Positions 8,076 to 18,336 are shown, counted from the stretch's first letter. The stretch is DNA of 64,000 nt from Bacteroidaceae bacterium (GCA_024682395.1 JAIKZH010000002.1:1-64000); one strand, 5' to 3'. The notes: generated from the letters alone by a model not told the origin. A program made the numbers and translations.

Positions 8076-10481
8076 TTATTGGAAGGCATCATCTATTCCA
8101 ACAGGTTCTTCTGTTGAAACACTTCTACGACCTACATGTTCATAACTGCGCAAATCGTCTAATTCACTTGCACAAGGATCGAAATCGTCTGGTTCTATGA
8201 ATTTCTGGTCTTGAGTGATACCAAATCGTCCATCGCGATATACACGATCCATAAACTTATGATAGATAGGAAGAGCAGCACGCGCACCTTGTCCAAACGA
8301 CATTGAGTCGAAGTGGATGTCGCGGTCTTCACCGCCGACCCATGCACCGACAACAAGATGAGGAGTGAAGCCCATGAACCAACCATCGGCATGTGAGTTT
8401 GTAGTACCTGTCTTTCCTCCCATATCCGCCTTAATGGTTGAGCGTAATGAGCGACCTGTACCTGTGTTGATAACACCTCTCAACATTATCACCATCTGAT
8501 ATGCAGCTTCTTTAGAAAGCACCTCATTAGTACGTGGAGTAAATGAAGCGACTATGTTACCATCTGAATCCTCTATACGAGTTACCAATAATGGAGCTGT
8601 GCGTAATCCTTGATTAGCAAAAGCTGTATAACCACTTACCATCTCACCTATACTGATATCACATGTACCAAGACATAGAGCCAGAGTTGGGTCCATATTT
8701 ATGGTTCTAATACCAAACTGATGTAGGATATTAATAAAGTTCTTTGGTCCTAACTGGTCTATCAATCGTGCACTTGCTTGGTTACTTGAAGCGGCCAAAG
8801 CTGCAGCAAGGGTTCTCATACCACCAACACCACCACGTGGATGCCATCCACCTGAAGAGAACTGACTTGTGTTGATCATAGAACAAGGAGTCCATTCGTT
8901 CATCACAGCCAAGCTATAGAGGTATGGTTTTATTGTAGATCCCACCTGACGACGACCGCCACCGAGAACATTATCATATTGGAAATGTTTGAAGTTCAAA
9001 CCGCCCACATAAGCACGTACATATCCAGTCTGAGGATCCATTGCCATCATACCAGTACGTAAGAACTTCTTATAATACAGGATTGAATCGCGAGGAGTCA
9101 TTTCTGTTTCGTATTCAGAACAAGTTCCGTCCTTTTCATACTTCATTACAGTCATTTTCATCTTTGTGTTGAATGCCTTAATGATTTCGTCCTCACTATG
9201 TCCTGCACTTGCCATTGTGCGCCATCTTTCTGTTTGTTTCATGGCACGAAGAACCACCTTCTCAACTTTTGAAGCAGAAAGACTAATATAAGGGAATGTT
9301 GAGTATCTGTGTTTTAACGACTCAAAGTTTGGTTGCAGATACTTAGCCACATGTTCACGAACAGCTTCTTCTGCATAAGCCTGCATTCTTGTATCAATTG
9401 TAGTATATACTTTCAAACCGTCAGTATATATATTATAGTGGTCGCCATTCTTCTTTCTGTTTTTGTTACACCAGCCATACAAAGGATCTTCTTCCCATGC
9501 GAGTGAATCATCATAGAATTGCTGATATTGCCATGAAGCATAATTGCTTTGTACTGGTTTTTCTGCCATCATGATACGACGGAGATATTCACGGAAATAA
9601 GGGACAGGACCTTCATTGTGGTTTGTAATCTTGAATAAAGACACATCGATTGGTTCTTGTGAAGTTGCATCCATCACCTCTTTTGTGATATAACCCTCTT
9701 TATACATTTGTTGAAGCACAACGTTTCTACGTTCAACACAACGTTCGTTATCGCGCATAGGGTTATACAGAGAAGGGTTCTTACACATACCAACCAATGT
9801 AGCACATTCGTTGAGAGTAAGATTATACTGTGATTTTCCGAAATATGTCAATGCGGCATTCTTTATACCTACAGCGTTATAAAGGAAGTCGAACTGATTG
9901 AGGTACATTGCAATAATTTCCTCTTTAGTATAATATTTCTCCAATTGTACAGCAATATACCATTCAATAGGTTTTTGTAGCAAACGTCCCAACATGTCAT
10001 GAGCCACATCGGTGTATAACTGTTTTGCTAACTGTTGAGTGATAGTAGAACCACCTCCTGCTGATTTATCGCCCATGAACACAGTTTTGACAATAGCACG
10101 ACCGATTGCACGGAAATCAATTCCAGAGTGTTCAAAATAACGTTCGTCCTCTGTTGCCACCAATGCGTTCACCAGATTTTCAGGAATGGAGTCATAAGGG
10201 ACTATAAGACGATTTTGACTTGCATAGCTCCATGTACCAAGCATTTTGCCATCATCCGAATAAATTCTTGTTGCATATTTACTTATCGGGTTCTGCAATT
10301 CCTCGATCTCAGGAATACTTCCAAGCCATCCTTTTGAGATACCATATACAGCTGCGCCTGCTCCAAGGAACATGATTAAGACACAAATCCAGATAAAAAT
10401 AATTGCTCTTGTGACATTACCCTTCTTTTTCTTCATAAGAGCCTTTTGTTTTGCGTCATCTACAAGAAAATCCATATCCAT
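8076..10481 (-). CDS. Class A penicillin-binding protein (PBP1A-type)
   Basis: A bifunctional peptidoglycan glycosyltransferase/transpeptidase of 801 aa, anchored by one membrane helix (about residues 25-48) with the catalytic domains in the periplasm. The GT51 signature EDERYFEHSG is at 111-120, followed by GGSTITQQLAK. The transpeptidase domain has the SxxK motif STIK near residue 515, the SSN motif shortly after, and KTGT near 690. A second possible Met at residue 3 does not change the domain content. It is the first gene of a pair with kdsB, under the promoter at 10510-10539. Length and order are typical for Bacteroidetes PBP1A. Confidence 0.95.
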   Translation of the reverse strand: MDMDFLVDDAKQKALMKKKKGNVTRAIIFIWICVLIMFLGAGAAVYGISKGWLGSIPEIEELQNPISKYATRIYSDDGKMLGTWSYASQNRLIVPYDSIPENLVNALVATEDERYFEHSGIDFRAIGRAIVKTVFMGDKSAGGGSTITQQLAKQLYTDVAHDMLGRLLQKPIEWYIAVQLEKYYTKEEIIAMYLNQFDFLYNAVGIKNAALTYFGKSQYNLTLNECATLVGMCKNPSLYNPMRDNERCVERRNVVLQQMYKEGYITKEVMDATSQEPIDVSLFKITNHNEGPVPYFREYLRRIMMAEKPVQSNYASWQYQQFYDDSLAWEEDPLYGWCNKNRKKNGDHYNIYTDGLKVYTTIDTRMQAYAEEAVREHVAKYLQPNFESLKHRYSTFPYISLSASKVEKVVLRAMKQTERWRTMASAGHSEDEIIKAFNTKMKMTVMKYEKDGTCSEYETEMTPRDSILYYKKFLRTGMMAMDPQTGYVRAYVGGLNFKHFQYDNVLGGGRRQVGSTIKPYLYSLAVMNEWTPCSMINTSQFSSGGWHPRGGVGGMRTLAAALAASSNQASARLIDQLGPKNFINILHQFGIRTINMDPTLALCLGTCDISIGEMVSGYTAFANQGLRTAPLLVTRIEDSDGNIVASFTPRTNEVLSKEAAYQMVIMLRGVINTGTGRSLRSTIKADMGGKTGTTNSHADGWFMGFTPHLVVGAWVGGEDRDIHFDSMSFGQGARAALPIYHKFMDRVYRDGRFGITQDQKFIEPDDFDPCASELDDLRSYEHVGRRSVSTEEPVGIDDAFQ

Positions 10482-10509
10482 TTTTTATAATTTTAATCTA
10501 TTCAAAGTG

Positions 10510-10539
10510 CAAATATAGGTATAATTTATAATTCAACAA
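10510..10539 (-). promoter_or_regulatory. Promoter of the PBP1A-kdsB pair
   Basis: On the minus strand TTG (10539-10537), 19-bp spacer, TATATTTG (10517-10510) followed by C. It lies about 30 bp upstream of the PBP start and is divergent from the ruvC promoter. Confidence 0.6.
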
Positions 10540-10603
10540 TGTACAAAATACATTTTATTCATAAAAAATGGTAAAGTCTACATGATAAAACCTAAACTTT
10601 TCG

Positions 10604-10611
10604 TAACTTTG
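10604..10611 (+). promoter_or_regulatory. -7 element upstream of ruvC
   Basis: TAACTTTGC matches the Bacteroidetes -7 box 20 bp before the ruvC start. A matching -33 TTG is not evident. Confidence 0.4.
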
Positions 10612-10630
10612 CATTCAAATAGCAACTAAG

Positions 10631-11212
10631 ATGAACAACAAGCAATCAAAACCTGAAAAGATAATAATGGGAATTGACCCTGGTACAAATCTTATGGGAT
10701 ATGCTTTGCTTAGCGTATGTGGTAACAAAGCCGAAATGATTGCATTTGGTGTCATCAAACTGGGCAGATACCCTACTCATTATCTAAAATTGGGTAAGAT
10801 ATACGAACGGGTTTCGGGCATTATAAACGAATACCACCCTGACGAGTTGGCTATCGAAGCCCCCTTTTTCGGAAAAAATGTGCAGTCGATGCTGAAATTA
10901 GGTAGGGCTCAAGGTGTTGCCATTTGTGCTGCAATACAACATGAGATACCGATTACGGAATACGAACCTCGAAAAATAAAAGTTGCCATAACCGGTAATG
11001 GTGCTGCTTCAAAAGAGCAGGTTGCCACAATGTTGCAGAAAATGCTAAAGATTTCTGACGAGATCATGACCATTCAGTTGGATGCCACAGATGCGTTGGC
11101 GGTTTCTTATTGTCATTTCCTTCAAATGGGGCGTCCTGAATCATCTGCAAAACAGACATCGTGGAAAGAATTCATAAAACAGAATCAAGATCGTATTAAA
11201 AAAGGTATATAA
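10631..11212 (+). CDS. ruvC: Crossover junction endodeoxyribonuclease RuvC
   Basis: Resolves Holliday junctions with RuvAB by paired nicking. The 193-aa protein has the RNase H-like acidic tetrad in the expected places: Asp16 in MGIDPGTN, Glu76 in LAIEAPFFGKN, and Asp151 and Asp154 in LDATDALAVSYC. The basic RKIKVAITGNGAASKEQ segment before them is also typical. It is slightly longer than the usual ~175-190 aa. A perfect 15-bp tandem repeat spans the stop codon (11201-11230). DUF4199 and a glycosyltransferase follow on the same strand. Confidence 0.95.
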   Translation: MNNKQSKPEKIIMGIDPGTNLMGYALLSVCGNKAEMIAFGVIKLGRYPTHYLKLGKIYERVSGIINEYHPDELAIEAPFFGKNVQSMLKLGRAQGVAICAAIQHEIPITEYEPRKIKVAITGNGAASKEQVATMLQKMLKISDEIMTIQLDATDALAVSYCHFLQMGRPESSAKQTSWKEFIKQNQDRIKKGI

Positions 11213-11230
11213 TTTAAAGGTATATAATTT
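11201..11230 (+). repeat. Perfect 15-bp tandem duplication over the ruvC stop
   Basis: AAAGGTATATAATTT occurs twice in direct succession (11201-11215, 11216-11230). The first copy contains the ruvC TAA. It looks like a slippage duplication. Confidence 0.8.
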
Positions 11231-11281
11231 ATTAAATAGAATAGTTAGTTAATAACCACACATCATATAATTAATTTAATT

Positions 11282-11863
11282 GTGAATACAGAACATTTTT
11301 CGTTTGCCCGTTCATTCGCATCTGAATACGGAATAATCCTTGGAATATCATGGGGGGTATCTTTCTTATTATTTGTCATGACCCTCACACATCTTAATAT
11401 AATATTCAGTTTTCTTTTTGCCATATCATTTATCATACTTCCATTTATCGCCATATATCTCGGTTGGAGATTCAAGCAGCATTTAAACCCTGGTGAGAAG
11501 GTGTCGTTTGCAATTGCATGGTTCTTTGCCTTCCTACTCATCGCAAATGCCAGTCTTGTATGCGCAGGAATTGAATTCGGATATTTTCAATTCTTCGACA
11601 ATGGGGCTATGATGGATGCAATAAACCAGATTGTGCGCAATCCCGAAACAGAGACATTCTATCGTCAGATGGCTGAATCATCAAAAAAGCCTGAGATAAT
11701 GAATATATACAATACAAATATCGAAAGTCTCAACATTTTATCATCGGCTTCACCACTCGAACTTACAATTTCATTACTGTCACAGAATATCACATTAGGA
11801 TTCTTTCTGTCGTTTGTAGTTGCATTTGTGGCAAGCCGTCGATGCTCTAAGGTCAAAATCTAA
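11282..11863 (+). CDS. DUF4199 membrane protein
   Basis: This 193-aa protein has four hydrophobic segments (about residues 15-37, 38-60, 75-97 and 165-187) with a soluble loop between the third and fourth containing NQIVRNPETETFYRQM. This layout, and its position immediately upstream of a DPM1-like GT2 glycosyltransferase, is how DUF4199 proteins occur across Bacteroidetes. The start is a GTG at 11282 (N-terminus MNTEHFSFARSF). Molecular function is unknown; context suggests a role in envelope polysaccharide or lipid-linked sugar metabolism. Confidence 0.75.
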   Translation: MNTEHFSFARSFASEYGIILGISWGVSFLLFVMTLTHLNIIFSFLFAISFIILPFIAIYLGWRFKQHLNPGEKVSFAIAWFFAFLLIANASLVCAGIEFGYFQFFDNGAMMDAINQIVRNPETETFYRQMAESSKKPEIMNIYNTNIESLNILSSASPLELTISLLSQNITLGFFLSFVVAFVASRRCSKVKI

Positions 11864-11938
11864 GTTAAAGCCCCCCACAAAGCATCTACGACATAGATAT
11901 TATAAATATGAATAAAACAAACTTAAACATATAAAGTC

Positions 11939-12889
11939 ATGAACATTTCAGTTGTAGTTCCTCTTTTTAACGAGGAAGAATCACTTCCTGAACTCCATGC
12001 ATGGATTAAACGTGTAATGGATCAAAATAACTTTTCATATGAAATTATCTTCTGCAATGATGGTTCTACTGACCACTCATGGGATGTTATTGAAAAACTT
12101 GCTGCAGAATATCCTGAAGTTCATGGTATAAAATTCCGTCGCAATTATGGTAAGAGTCCAGCTCTCTATCATGGTTTCGACAAAGCACAGGGTGATGTGG
12201 TTATAACTATGGATGCCGACCTTCAAGATAGTCCTGATGAGATTCCTGAATTATATCGTATGATAACAGAGGATGGATACGACCTTGTAAGCGGTTACAA
12301 GCAGAAAAGATATGACCCATTATCAAAAACTATCCCAACCAAACTGTTCAACGCTACAGCAAGAAAGGTTTCTGGAATTAAGAATCTACATGACTTCAAT
12401 TGCGGATTGAAAGCATACAAACGTGATGTTGTGAAAAACATTGAAGTATATGGTGAGATGCATAGATATATTCCGTTCTTGGCAAAAAATGCTGGTTTCA
12501 ACAAAATCGGAGAAAAAGTAGTACATCATCAAGCCAGAAAATACGGAAAGACAAAATTCGGATTAAATCGTTTCGTAAATGGCTATCTCGACTTATTGTC
12601 ACTATGGTTCTTATCATCATTCGGAGCACAACCAATGCACGTGTTCGGATTTATTGGTTCATTGATGTTTTTTGTAGGAGCCATCGCCGCTTTGATTGTA
12701 GGTATTTATAAACTTGTATGTATGTGGAATGGTAATAACCCTGGACTCGTTACCGACTCTCCATATTTCTATATATCATTAACCACAATGCTTATAGGTA
12801 CACAATTGTTTGTAGCTGGATTCTTGGGCGACATGATCAGTCGTAACTCCAACGAACGAAACAAATATCATGTAGAAAAAACTGTATAA
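11939..12889 (+). CDS. GT2 glycosyltransferase, DPM1/polyprenyl-phosphate type
   Basis: The 316-aa protein has an N-terminal GT-A domain (start MNISVVVPLFNEEESLPELH) with the DADLQDSPDEIPEL motif that carries the metal-binding Asp residues, a FNCGLKAYKRDV segment, and two C-terminal membrane helices (about 225-255 and 275-300). This is the plan of enzymes that move a sugar from a nucleotide donor to undecaprenyl-phosphate at the inner face of the membrane. The exact sugar cannot be read. It lies 75 bp after the DUF4199 gene and 11 bp before the DUF6452 gene, so an operon is likely. Confidence 0.9.
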   Translation: MNISVVVPLFNEEESLPELHAWIKRVMDQNNFSYEIIFCNDGSTDHSWDVIEKLAAEYPEVHGIKFRRNYGKSPALYHGFDKAQGDVVITMDADLQDSPDEIPELYRMITEDGYDLVSGYKQKRYDPLSKTIPTKLFNATARKVSGIKNLHDFNCGLKAYKRDVVKNIEVYGEMHRYIPFLAKNAGFNKIGEKVVHHQARKYGKTKFGLNRFVNGYLDLLSLWFLSSFGAQPMHVFGFIGSLMFFVGAIAALIVGIYKLVCMWNGNNPGLVTDSPYFYISLTTMLIGTQLFVAGFLGDMISRNSNERNKYHVEKTV

Positions 12890-12900
12890 TATCATACACT

Positions 12901-13536
12901 TTGAAAACATATATTAAACATAATAGATTCTTAGTCTCTGTGTGCGTGAATATCCTGTCAGGCTTATTCGTTCTCATGCAGACCATATTGTTTCAAGGAT
13001 GTTCTTCAAACAACTGTCCTTTGGAAAGAACCGTGACATGCAACTATCAGTTTTATGATAGCGATGGACAATCCATATCTTATCTGGACACCATCACCGT
13101 CACTACCCTATTACCCGGACACAAGACTAAATATGTTTACAAACGACCTAACTACCTGACTATAACCTCTGAAGTGCAACGTAATGATTTAATTACTACG
13201 GGATATACGGAAACTATCATTCAGAGCCGACGCGATACAATATTGGCAAACAAATGCTATGGTCGTTCTTCGATAAAGATTCCGATGAGTTTTTCAAACG
13301 AAGCAGACACTCTCATCTTCAACTATAGCAGTATTAGTCGTAACGACACAATAATAGTTAAACACAAGAGTTTTACATTTGTTGATTTACCTGAATGCGG
13401 AAGTTATCAATTTCATGAGCTAAACAATGTGACATCAACCGATGCCGCTATAAACCATATTGAGATATATAATCCTAAAGTAAACTATGATGGTAATGAG
13501 AATATCAAAATATATTTTAACGGCATTGCAGAATAG
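12901..13536 (+). CDS. DUF6452-type lipoprotein
   Basis: The 211-aa product carries a long signal-like N-terminus followed by FQGCSSNNCP, with a plausible lipobox Cys near residue 34. The body is beta-rich with repeated Thr/Ile strands. The start is a TTG at 12901; no better ATG precedes the hydrophobic segment. The following gene overlaps its 3' end by about 40 bp, and this pair (DUF6452 then DUF6048) is a common Bacteroidales arrangement, which is the basis for the family call. Function unknown; predicted outer-envelope lipoprotein. Confidence 0.6.
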   Translation: MKTYIKHNRFLVSVCVNILSGLFVLMQTILFQGCSSNNCPLERTVTCNYQFYDSDGQSISYLDTITVTTLLPGHKTKYVYKRPNYLTITSEVQRNDLITTGYTETIIQSRRDTILANKCYGRSSIKIPMSFSNEADTLIFNYSSISRNDTIIVKHKSFTFVDLPECGSYQFHELNNVTSTDAAINHIEIYNPKVNYDGNENIKIYFNGIAE

Positions 13537-14299
13537 TCTTTGGTTTCTTCTGTTGTTTCTCTTGACACAACCCTCAAAGGCTCAAGAGATTATAACTGAT
13601 GAAAACAACGACACCATCTCTATTACTACCGACACTATAACACTTCCAAAATACGTACCAGTTACGTTGGTTGAAGAACCAACAAACAAATTCTTTCAAG
13701 GATTCAGTCTGTCTGCCGACTTGTTCGGACCGGTACAAACCATGACAACTGATTATGGTACATTGGAAGCTGCTCTTACTGTCAATCTTAAAAACACATA
13801 TTTTCCTGTTTTCGAGGTTGGATATGGACAATGCGACCACACCGACGAGAACACAAACATAAGCTACAAGACAAAAGCACCTTTCTTTAGATCAGGTATC
13901 AATGTAAATATGCTGAAAAACAAACTGCAGGAAAATCGTCTGTTTTTAGGTGTACGATATGGATTCAGTTCGTTCAACTACGATGTAGAAGGACCTGATA
14001 TCCACGACGAGATTTGGGGTGGTTCATCTTCACCTAACCATAACGACATATCATCAACATGTCATTGGGGAGAAATCCTTCTCGGAGTACAAGTAAAGAT
14101 ATGGAAGTATTTCCATATGGGATGGAGTGTAAGAATGAAAAGAACATTAAGTGTGGGTGAATCGGAGTACTCCAAACCATATTATATTCCAGGTTACGGA
14201 ACTACAATCAATTCCACTTCGTGGGGAGCATCATATAACTTGATTTTCGACCTCAATTTCGGAAAGAAGAAGAACATCAAAGTAGTTCCAACAATATAA
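13496..14299 (+). CDS. DUF6048-type outer-membrane beta-barrel protein
   Basis: After a signal peptide ending PSKAQE the protein is made of alternating beta strands rich in aromatic residues (FFQGFSLSADLFGP, LFLGVRYGFSSFNY, WGASYNLIFDLNFGK), the pattern of an outer-membrane barrel. I chose the ATG at 13496 (MRISKYILT) over 13487 because it begins the basic n-region directly. The gene overlaps the preceding lipoprotein gene by 41 bp, indicating coupled translation and probably a shared envelope complex. Family assignment is from memory and context. Confidence 0.65.
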   Translation: MRISKYILTALQNSLWFLLLFLLTQPSKAQEIITDENNDTISITTDTITLPKYVPVTLVEEPTNKFFQGFSLSADLFGPVQTMTTDYGTLEAALTVNLKNTYFPVFEVGYGQCDHTDENTNISYKTKAPFFRSGINVNMLKNKLQENRLFLGVRYGFSSFNYDVEGPDIHDEIWGGSSSPNHNDISSTCHWGEILLGVQVKIWKYFHMGWSVRMKRTLSVGESEYSKPYYIPGYGTTINSTSWGASYNLIFDLNFGKKKNIKVVPTI

Positions 14300-14320
14300 T
14301 AACCAAACGATAAGACCGAA

Positions 14321-14890
14321 ATGTTATCTATACTCCAACAGATACTTTTAGGATTAGCATTAGCTATGGATTGTTTCAGTGTGAGTATCGCCACCGGAAT
14401 CACATTAAAGAGATTTGTTCCGCGAGCCATGCTTACGATGATCTTCAGCTTCGGTCTGTTTCAAGCATTAATGCCCCTTATCGGTTGGATAGGCACCGTA
14501 TATTTTAACACATACATACAGACCTTCGACCATTGGATTGCATTTGGATTATTGACAATCATTGGTGGAAATATGATAATCAACCAATTCAGGAAAAAAG
14601 ATAATCCAAGTTTTAATCCCAACAAACTTGCCACAATACTTTTGCTCTCTATAGCTACAAGTATCGACGCATTGACAATCGGTATAAGTTTCACGTGCAT
14701 GGGACTGCAAAAGATTAGCGAGATAATCACACCTATATTAATTATAGGATTTATATCTTCGCTTATGTCGGCTATAGGTTGCACTATTGGTATATACATC
14801 GGTAAACGATTTCGTTTTCCTTCCGAATTAGTTGGAGGAGTTATCCTAATATTAATAGGTGTAAAAGTACTGATAGATCACTTGTCGTAA
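14321..14890 (+). CDS. mntP: Manganese efflux pump MntP
   Basis: A 189-aa membrane protein with six hydrophobic helices. Helix 1 contains the LALAMDCFSVSIATG motif and helix 4 the LSIATSIDALTIGISF motif, the two Asp-bearing repeats that define the MntP (DUF204) family and face the transport path. Length is exactly typical. It exports Mn2+ across the inner membrane. In some bacteria it is controlled by a yybP-ykoY riboswitch, but no such element is visible in the 21-bp gap to the previous gene. Confidence 0.92.
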   Translation: MLSILQQILLGLALAMDCFSVSIATGITLKRFVPRAMLTMIFSFGLFQALMPLIGWIGTVYFNTYIQTFDHWIAFGLLTIIGGNMIINQFRKKDNPSFNPNKLATILLLSIATSIDALTIGISFTCMGLQKISEIITPILIIGFISSLMSAIGCTIGIYIGKRFRFPSELVGGVILILIGVKVLIDHLS

Positions 14891-14941
14891 TATAATTCGA
14901 ACACATTTATATAATTAAATAACAACTAAAACTCATAAGCA

Positions 14942-16021
14942 ATGGGTATATTCAGTAAATTAAACAAACAATTAGACGAACCCGCTACACCACATCCATT
15001 CAAATGGTGGCATATTCCTTTGTTGCTGTTGTTGATTGGCGGAACCATATATGTGTATTTATCCAACAACAATAAAACTGATGTATCAAGCACACAATAC
15101 CTAAAATGTGAAGGTAAGGTTTTTGGAACGATATATCATATAACATACAATAGTTCAACTGATCTGCAATCAGGTATCGACAGCGTTCTGGCAAAAGTAG
15201 ATTCTTCTTTGTCTCCATTCAATAAAGAATCAATAATAACTGCTGTCAACAACAACCAGAATATAGAAGTGGACAAACATTTTCAGAATGTGTTCAATTT
15301 AGCAAAAATCGTGTCTGCCGAGACCAACGGAGCATTCGACATAACTGTAGCACCACTTGTCAACGCATGGGGATTCGGTTTCAAGAATAAGGAAAATATC
15401 ACAGACGAACTAATCCAAGAACTCCTGAAACATGTGGGATTCGAAAAAGTATCACTCAAAGGCACACATGTAGAAAAGACCGATACTGCTACCCTACTCG
15501 ATTGTAGCGCTATAGCCAAAGGTTACGGAGTGGATGCCGTGGGCGATTATCTGGAAAGTGTTGGTATTAAGAACTACATGGTTGAAATCGGAGGCGAAGT
15601 ACGAGTTCGTGGATATAACGACAAATCAAAGCCTTGGAATATAGGCATAATGAAACCTGTTGACGATGCCACATGCCAACAAACCGAGATTGAACAAGTG
15701 CTTAGTGTAACAAATCTCTCAATGGCAACTTCAGGCAACTACAGAAACTTCTATGAAGAAGGAAATAAGAAATACGCTCACACCATTAATCCAAAGACTG
15801 GTTATCCTGTACAACATAGTCTTTTATCATCAACAGTACTTGCCACAGACTGTGCCACAGCCGATGCCTACGCTACTGCATTTATGGTTGTTGGAATTGA
15901 TGAAGCCAAAAAGATACTCAATAAACATCCCGAACTGAAGGTATTCTTCATATATTCAAAAGAAGACGGAACTACTGCTTGCTGGCACACAGATAACCTA
16001 AACAAATATTTAGTAGAATAA
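14942..16021 (+). CDS. apbE: FAD:protein FMN transferase (ApbE family)
   Basis: Transfers FMN from FAD onto a Thr of target proteins such as Rnf or Nqr subunits. The 359-aa protein has an N-terminal membrane anchor (about residues 22-42) rather than a lipobox, so the catalytic domain is periplasmic and tethered. Typical motifs are present: the GTIYHITY start, ISAETNGAFDITVAPLVNAWGFG-like block, DCSAIAKGYGVDAV, VEIGGEVRVRG, ATSGNYRNFY, and HTINPKTGYPV. It is the last gene of the run and is followed by a strong terminator. Confidence 0.93.
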   Translation: MGIFSKLNKQLDEPATPHPFKWWHIPLLLLLIGGTIYVYLSNNNKTDVSSTQYLKCEGKVFGTIYHITYNSSTDLQSGIDSVLAKVDSSLSPFNKESIITAVNNNQNIEVDKHFQNVFNLAKIVSAETNGAFDITVAPLVNAWGFGFKNKENITDELIQELLKHVGFEKVSLKGTHVEKTDTATLLDCSAIAKGYGVDAVGDYLESVGIKNYMVEIGGEVRVRGYNDKSKPWNIGIMKPVDDATCQQTEIEQVLSVTNLSMATSGNYRNFYEEGNKKYAHTINPKTGYPVQHSLLSSTVLATDCATADAYATAFMVVGIDEAKKILNKHPELKVFFIYSKEDGTTACWHTDNLNKYLVE

Positions 16022-16043
16022 CTACTGAATTATAAGCAAAAAA

Positions 16044-16084
16044 AATGACGTGATCAATATACTGAATCACGTCATTATTTTTTA
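16044..16084 (+). terminator. Terminator after apbE, probably bidirectional
   Basis: An 11-bp perfect stem (16044-16054 with 16066-16076) is flanked by an A-run on the left and a T-run on the right. It can end apbE on the plus strand and the TM2 gene on the minus strand. Confidence 0.85.
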
Positions 16085-16099
16085 TATGTCAACAACCTC

Positions 16100-16615
16100 T
16101 TAGTAGATTCGTCTCCATAAAGGTTGTGTTTCTTTCTTTATTCTTTCATCAAAACTCTCTTGTGTATCCTGAAAATAATGAATTGCATCAATTATACTTA
16201 CAACAAATACAAATAAATTTGTTAGCGGAAGCAAGAATGATGTTAACCCGAATGTAACAAAGGATACGACAACATATCCAACCATAAAGAGTAGTGAAAC
16301 CACAATATAACTTATACCTCGTTCGTTATTACCTACATAAAAATGGTGAACACCAAAACATCCTAAAAAGATTGCCAATATCCCAGCTAACGTCTTGTCG
16401 TATCGTGGTTGCCCTGACAAGTAAGTATTACTACCAGATATAGAACCATTATTAACACTCCCTTCGTTTGCTTTACAGTTTTTCTCATCTGCTTCGTGCG
16501 AAGAAGTACCCGTTCCATTTACGTTTTCTATCTCAACTGGCGCACCACATCTCGGACAGAATTGAGCTCTGTCGGAAACCTGATTGCCACAATCTTTACA
16601 TGTTATTAGTGCCAT
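16100..16615 (-). CDS. Zinc-ribbon and TM2-domain protein
   Basis: This 171-aa protein begins with a zinc-ribbon (CKDCGNQVSDRAQFCPRCG, two CxxC pairs), then a low-complexity Ser/Asn linker (about residues 35-65). The TM2 domain follows: YDKTLAGILAIFLGCFGVHH, the FYVGN turn and two or three helices. The TM2 DRF-like helix pair is recognisable by the G-x-HHFY-G motif. Such proteins sit in the membrane with the zinc ribbon in the cytoplasm; molecular function is unknown. It converges on apbE over the shared terminator. Confidence 0.85.
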   Translation of the reverse strand: MALITCKDCGNQVSDRAQFCPRCGAPVEIENVNGTGTSSHEADEKNCKANEGSVNNGSISGSNTYLSGQPRYDKTLAGILAIFLGCFGVHHFYVGNNERGISYIVVSLLFMVGYVVVSFVTFGLTSFLLPLTNLFVFVVSIIDAIHYFQDTQESFDERIKKETQPLWRRIY

Positions 16616-16696
16616 AATTATTAAGTAAAAACTATTGAGGACGTAAGAATATTGTCAAACATCCTCATTTGTGATATTAAATATATTCGGTTGATA

Positions 16697-18304
16697 TTAT
16701 TCCCACTCGATAGTTGCAGGTGGTTTTGAAGACACATCGTAGCAAACGCGGTTTACACCACGTACATTACGAATGATCTGATTGCTAACCTCTGCAAGGA
16801 ACTCATAAGGGAGTTTTGCCCAGTCGGCTGTCATTGCATCGGCTGATGTAACAGCACGTAATGCAACAGGATTCTCATATGTACGTTCATCTCCCATGAC
16901 ACCTACAGACTTCACATCAGAAAGGAGTATTGCGCCAGCCTGCCAGATTTGGTCGTAGAGGCTCACCTCAATTTCTCCGTCTTTCATATCGGCAGGAACA
17001 CCTGCTGCAAGAACTTTACGTGCTTCTTCACCCGATAATTTCACTTTCCAATTGCGAAGACCCTTGATAAAGATATCGTCGGCATCTTGAAGAACTCGTA
17101 CTTTTTCAGGAGTGATATCACCCAAGATACGTACTGCAAGACCTGGTCCTGGGAAAGGATGACGTGTGATAAGATGTTCTGGCATCTGAAGCTGACGACC
17201 CACACGACGAACTTCGTCTTTGAAAAGCCATTTCAATGGTTCGCAAAGTTTCAAGCCCATCTTCTCAGGAAGTCCGCCCACATTATGATGTGACTTAATT
17301 ACCTTACCTGTTATATTCAACGACTCGATACGGTCAGGATAGATTGTACCCTGAGCGAGCCATTTTGCACCTTCAATCTTCTTTGCTTCTGCCTCGAACA
17401 CATCAATAAAACCAGCACCAATAATCTTACGTTTACGTTCTGGTTCATGAACACCTGCAAGTTCTTTGTAGAATTTCTCAGAGGCATCCACACCCACTAC
17501 ATTAAGTCCGAGACACTCATAATCACGAAGCACATCAGTAAACTCGTTCTTACGAAGAAGACCGTTGTTTACAAAAATACATGTGAGGTGATTACCAATT
17601 GCCTTATTTAATAAAACAGCAGCAACTGAAGAATCCACACCACCAGAAAGACCAAGGATTACTTTATCTTCACCTACTTGTTCGCGTATTTCTTTTACTG
17701 TCTGTTCTACGAATTGTGCTGGACTCCAGTCTTGTTTTCCACCACATATATCTACTACGAAGTTCTTCAAAAGTTGTGTTCCATCAATAGAATGGAATAC
17801 CTCTGGATGATACTGAACACCCCAAATCTTCTCATCGTTAGCTGCATATGCTGCATATTTCACAGTAGATGTAGAAGCGATAACACGGAATCCTTCAGGA
17901 AGTTTTGTGATAGTATCGCCATGCGACATCCATACCTGACTGTTAGGTGCAAAGTTCTTGAGGAGTGGATTATCCTGTTCCATGAATTCAAGATTTGCAC
18001 GTCCGTATTCACGAGTGCCTTCAGGTTCTACATTTCCTCCAAAAGTATAAGCCATAAGTTGGGCACCATAGCAAATACCAAGAATTGGATACTTACCACG
18101 AATCTTGTCGAAATCGATATGGAAAGCATCGTCAGCATACACGCTGAGAGGAGAACCGGAAAGGATAACACCAATTACATCTGGGTCATTCTCTGGAAAT
18201 TTATTGTATGGAAGAATTTCACAAAATGTGTTTAGTTCTCTGACTCTTCGACCGATCAATTGTGTAGTCTGAGAGCCAAAGTCAAGAATTATGATTTTCT
18301 GCAT
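16697..18304 (-). CDS. guaA: GMP synthase (glutamine-hydrolysing)
   Basis: Converts XMP to GMP using glutamine and ATP. The 535-aa protein has a class I amidotransferase domain with nucleophile Cys78 in [11 protein letters not shown] and the YHPEVFHS His/Glu segment, and an ATP pyrophosphatase domain with the PP-loop LSGGVDSS near 218-225. The C-terminal dimerisation domain ends with the characteristic [10 protein letters not shown]-like, [28 protein letters not shown] region. It is a single-gene transcript, divergent from the GH25 gene. Confidence 0.97.
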   Translation of the reverse strand: MQKIIILDFGSQTTQLIGRRVRELNTFCEILPYNKFPENDPDVIGVILSGSPLSVYADDAFHIDFDKIRGKYPILGICYGAQLMAYTFGGNVEPEGTREYGRANLEFMEQDNPLLKNFAPNSQVWMSHGDTITKLPEGFRVIASTSTVKYAAYAANDEKIWGVQYHPEVFHSIDGTQLLKNFVVDICGGKQDWSPAQFVEQTVKEIREQVGEDKVILGLSGGVDSSVAAVLLNKAIGNHLTCIFVNNGLLRKNEFTDVLRDYECLGLNVVGVDASEKFYKELAGVHEPERKRKIIGAGFIDVFEAEAKKIEGAKWLAQGTIYPDRIESLNITGKVIKSHHNVGGLPEKMGLKLCEPLKWLFKDEVRRVGRQLQMPEHLITRHPFPGPGLAVRILGDITPEKVRVLQDADDIFIKGLRNWKVKLSGEEARKVLAAGVPADMKDGEIEVSLYDQIWQAGAILLSDVKSVGVMGDERTYENPVALRAVTSADAMTADWAKLPYEFLAEVSNQIIRNVRGVNRVCYDVSSKPPATIEWE

Positions 18305-18336
18305 TTTTAATATTATGATATTTTATATTTCGAGTA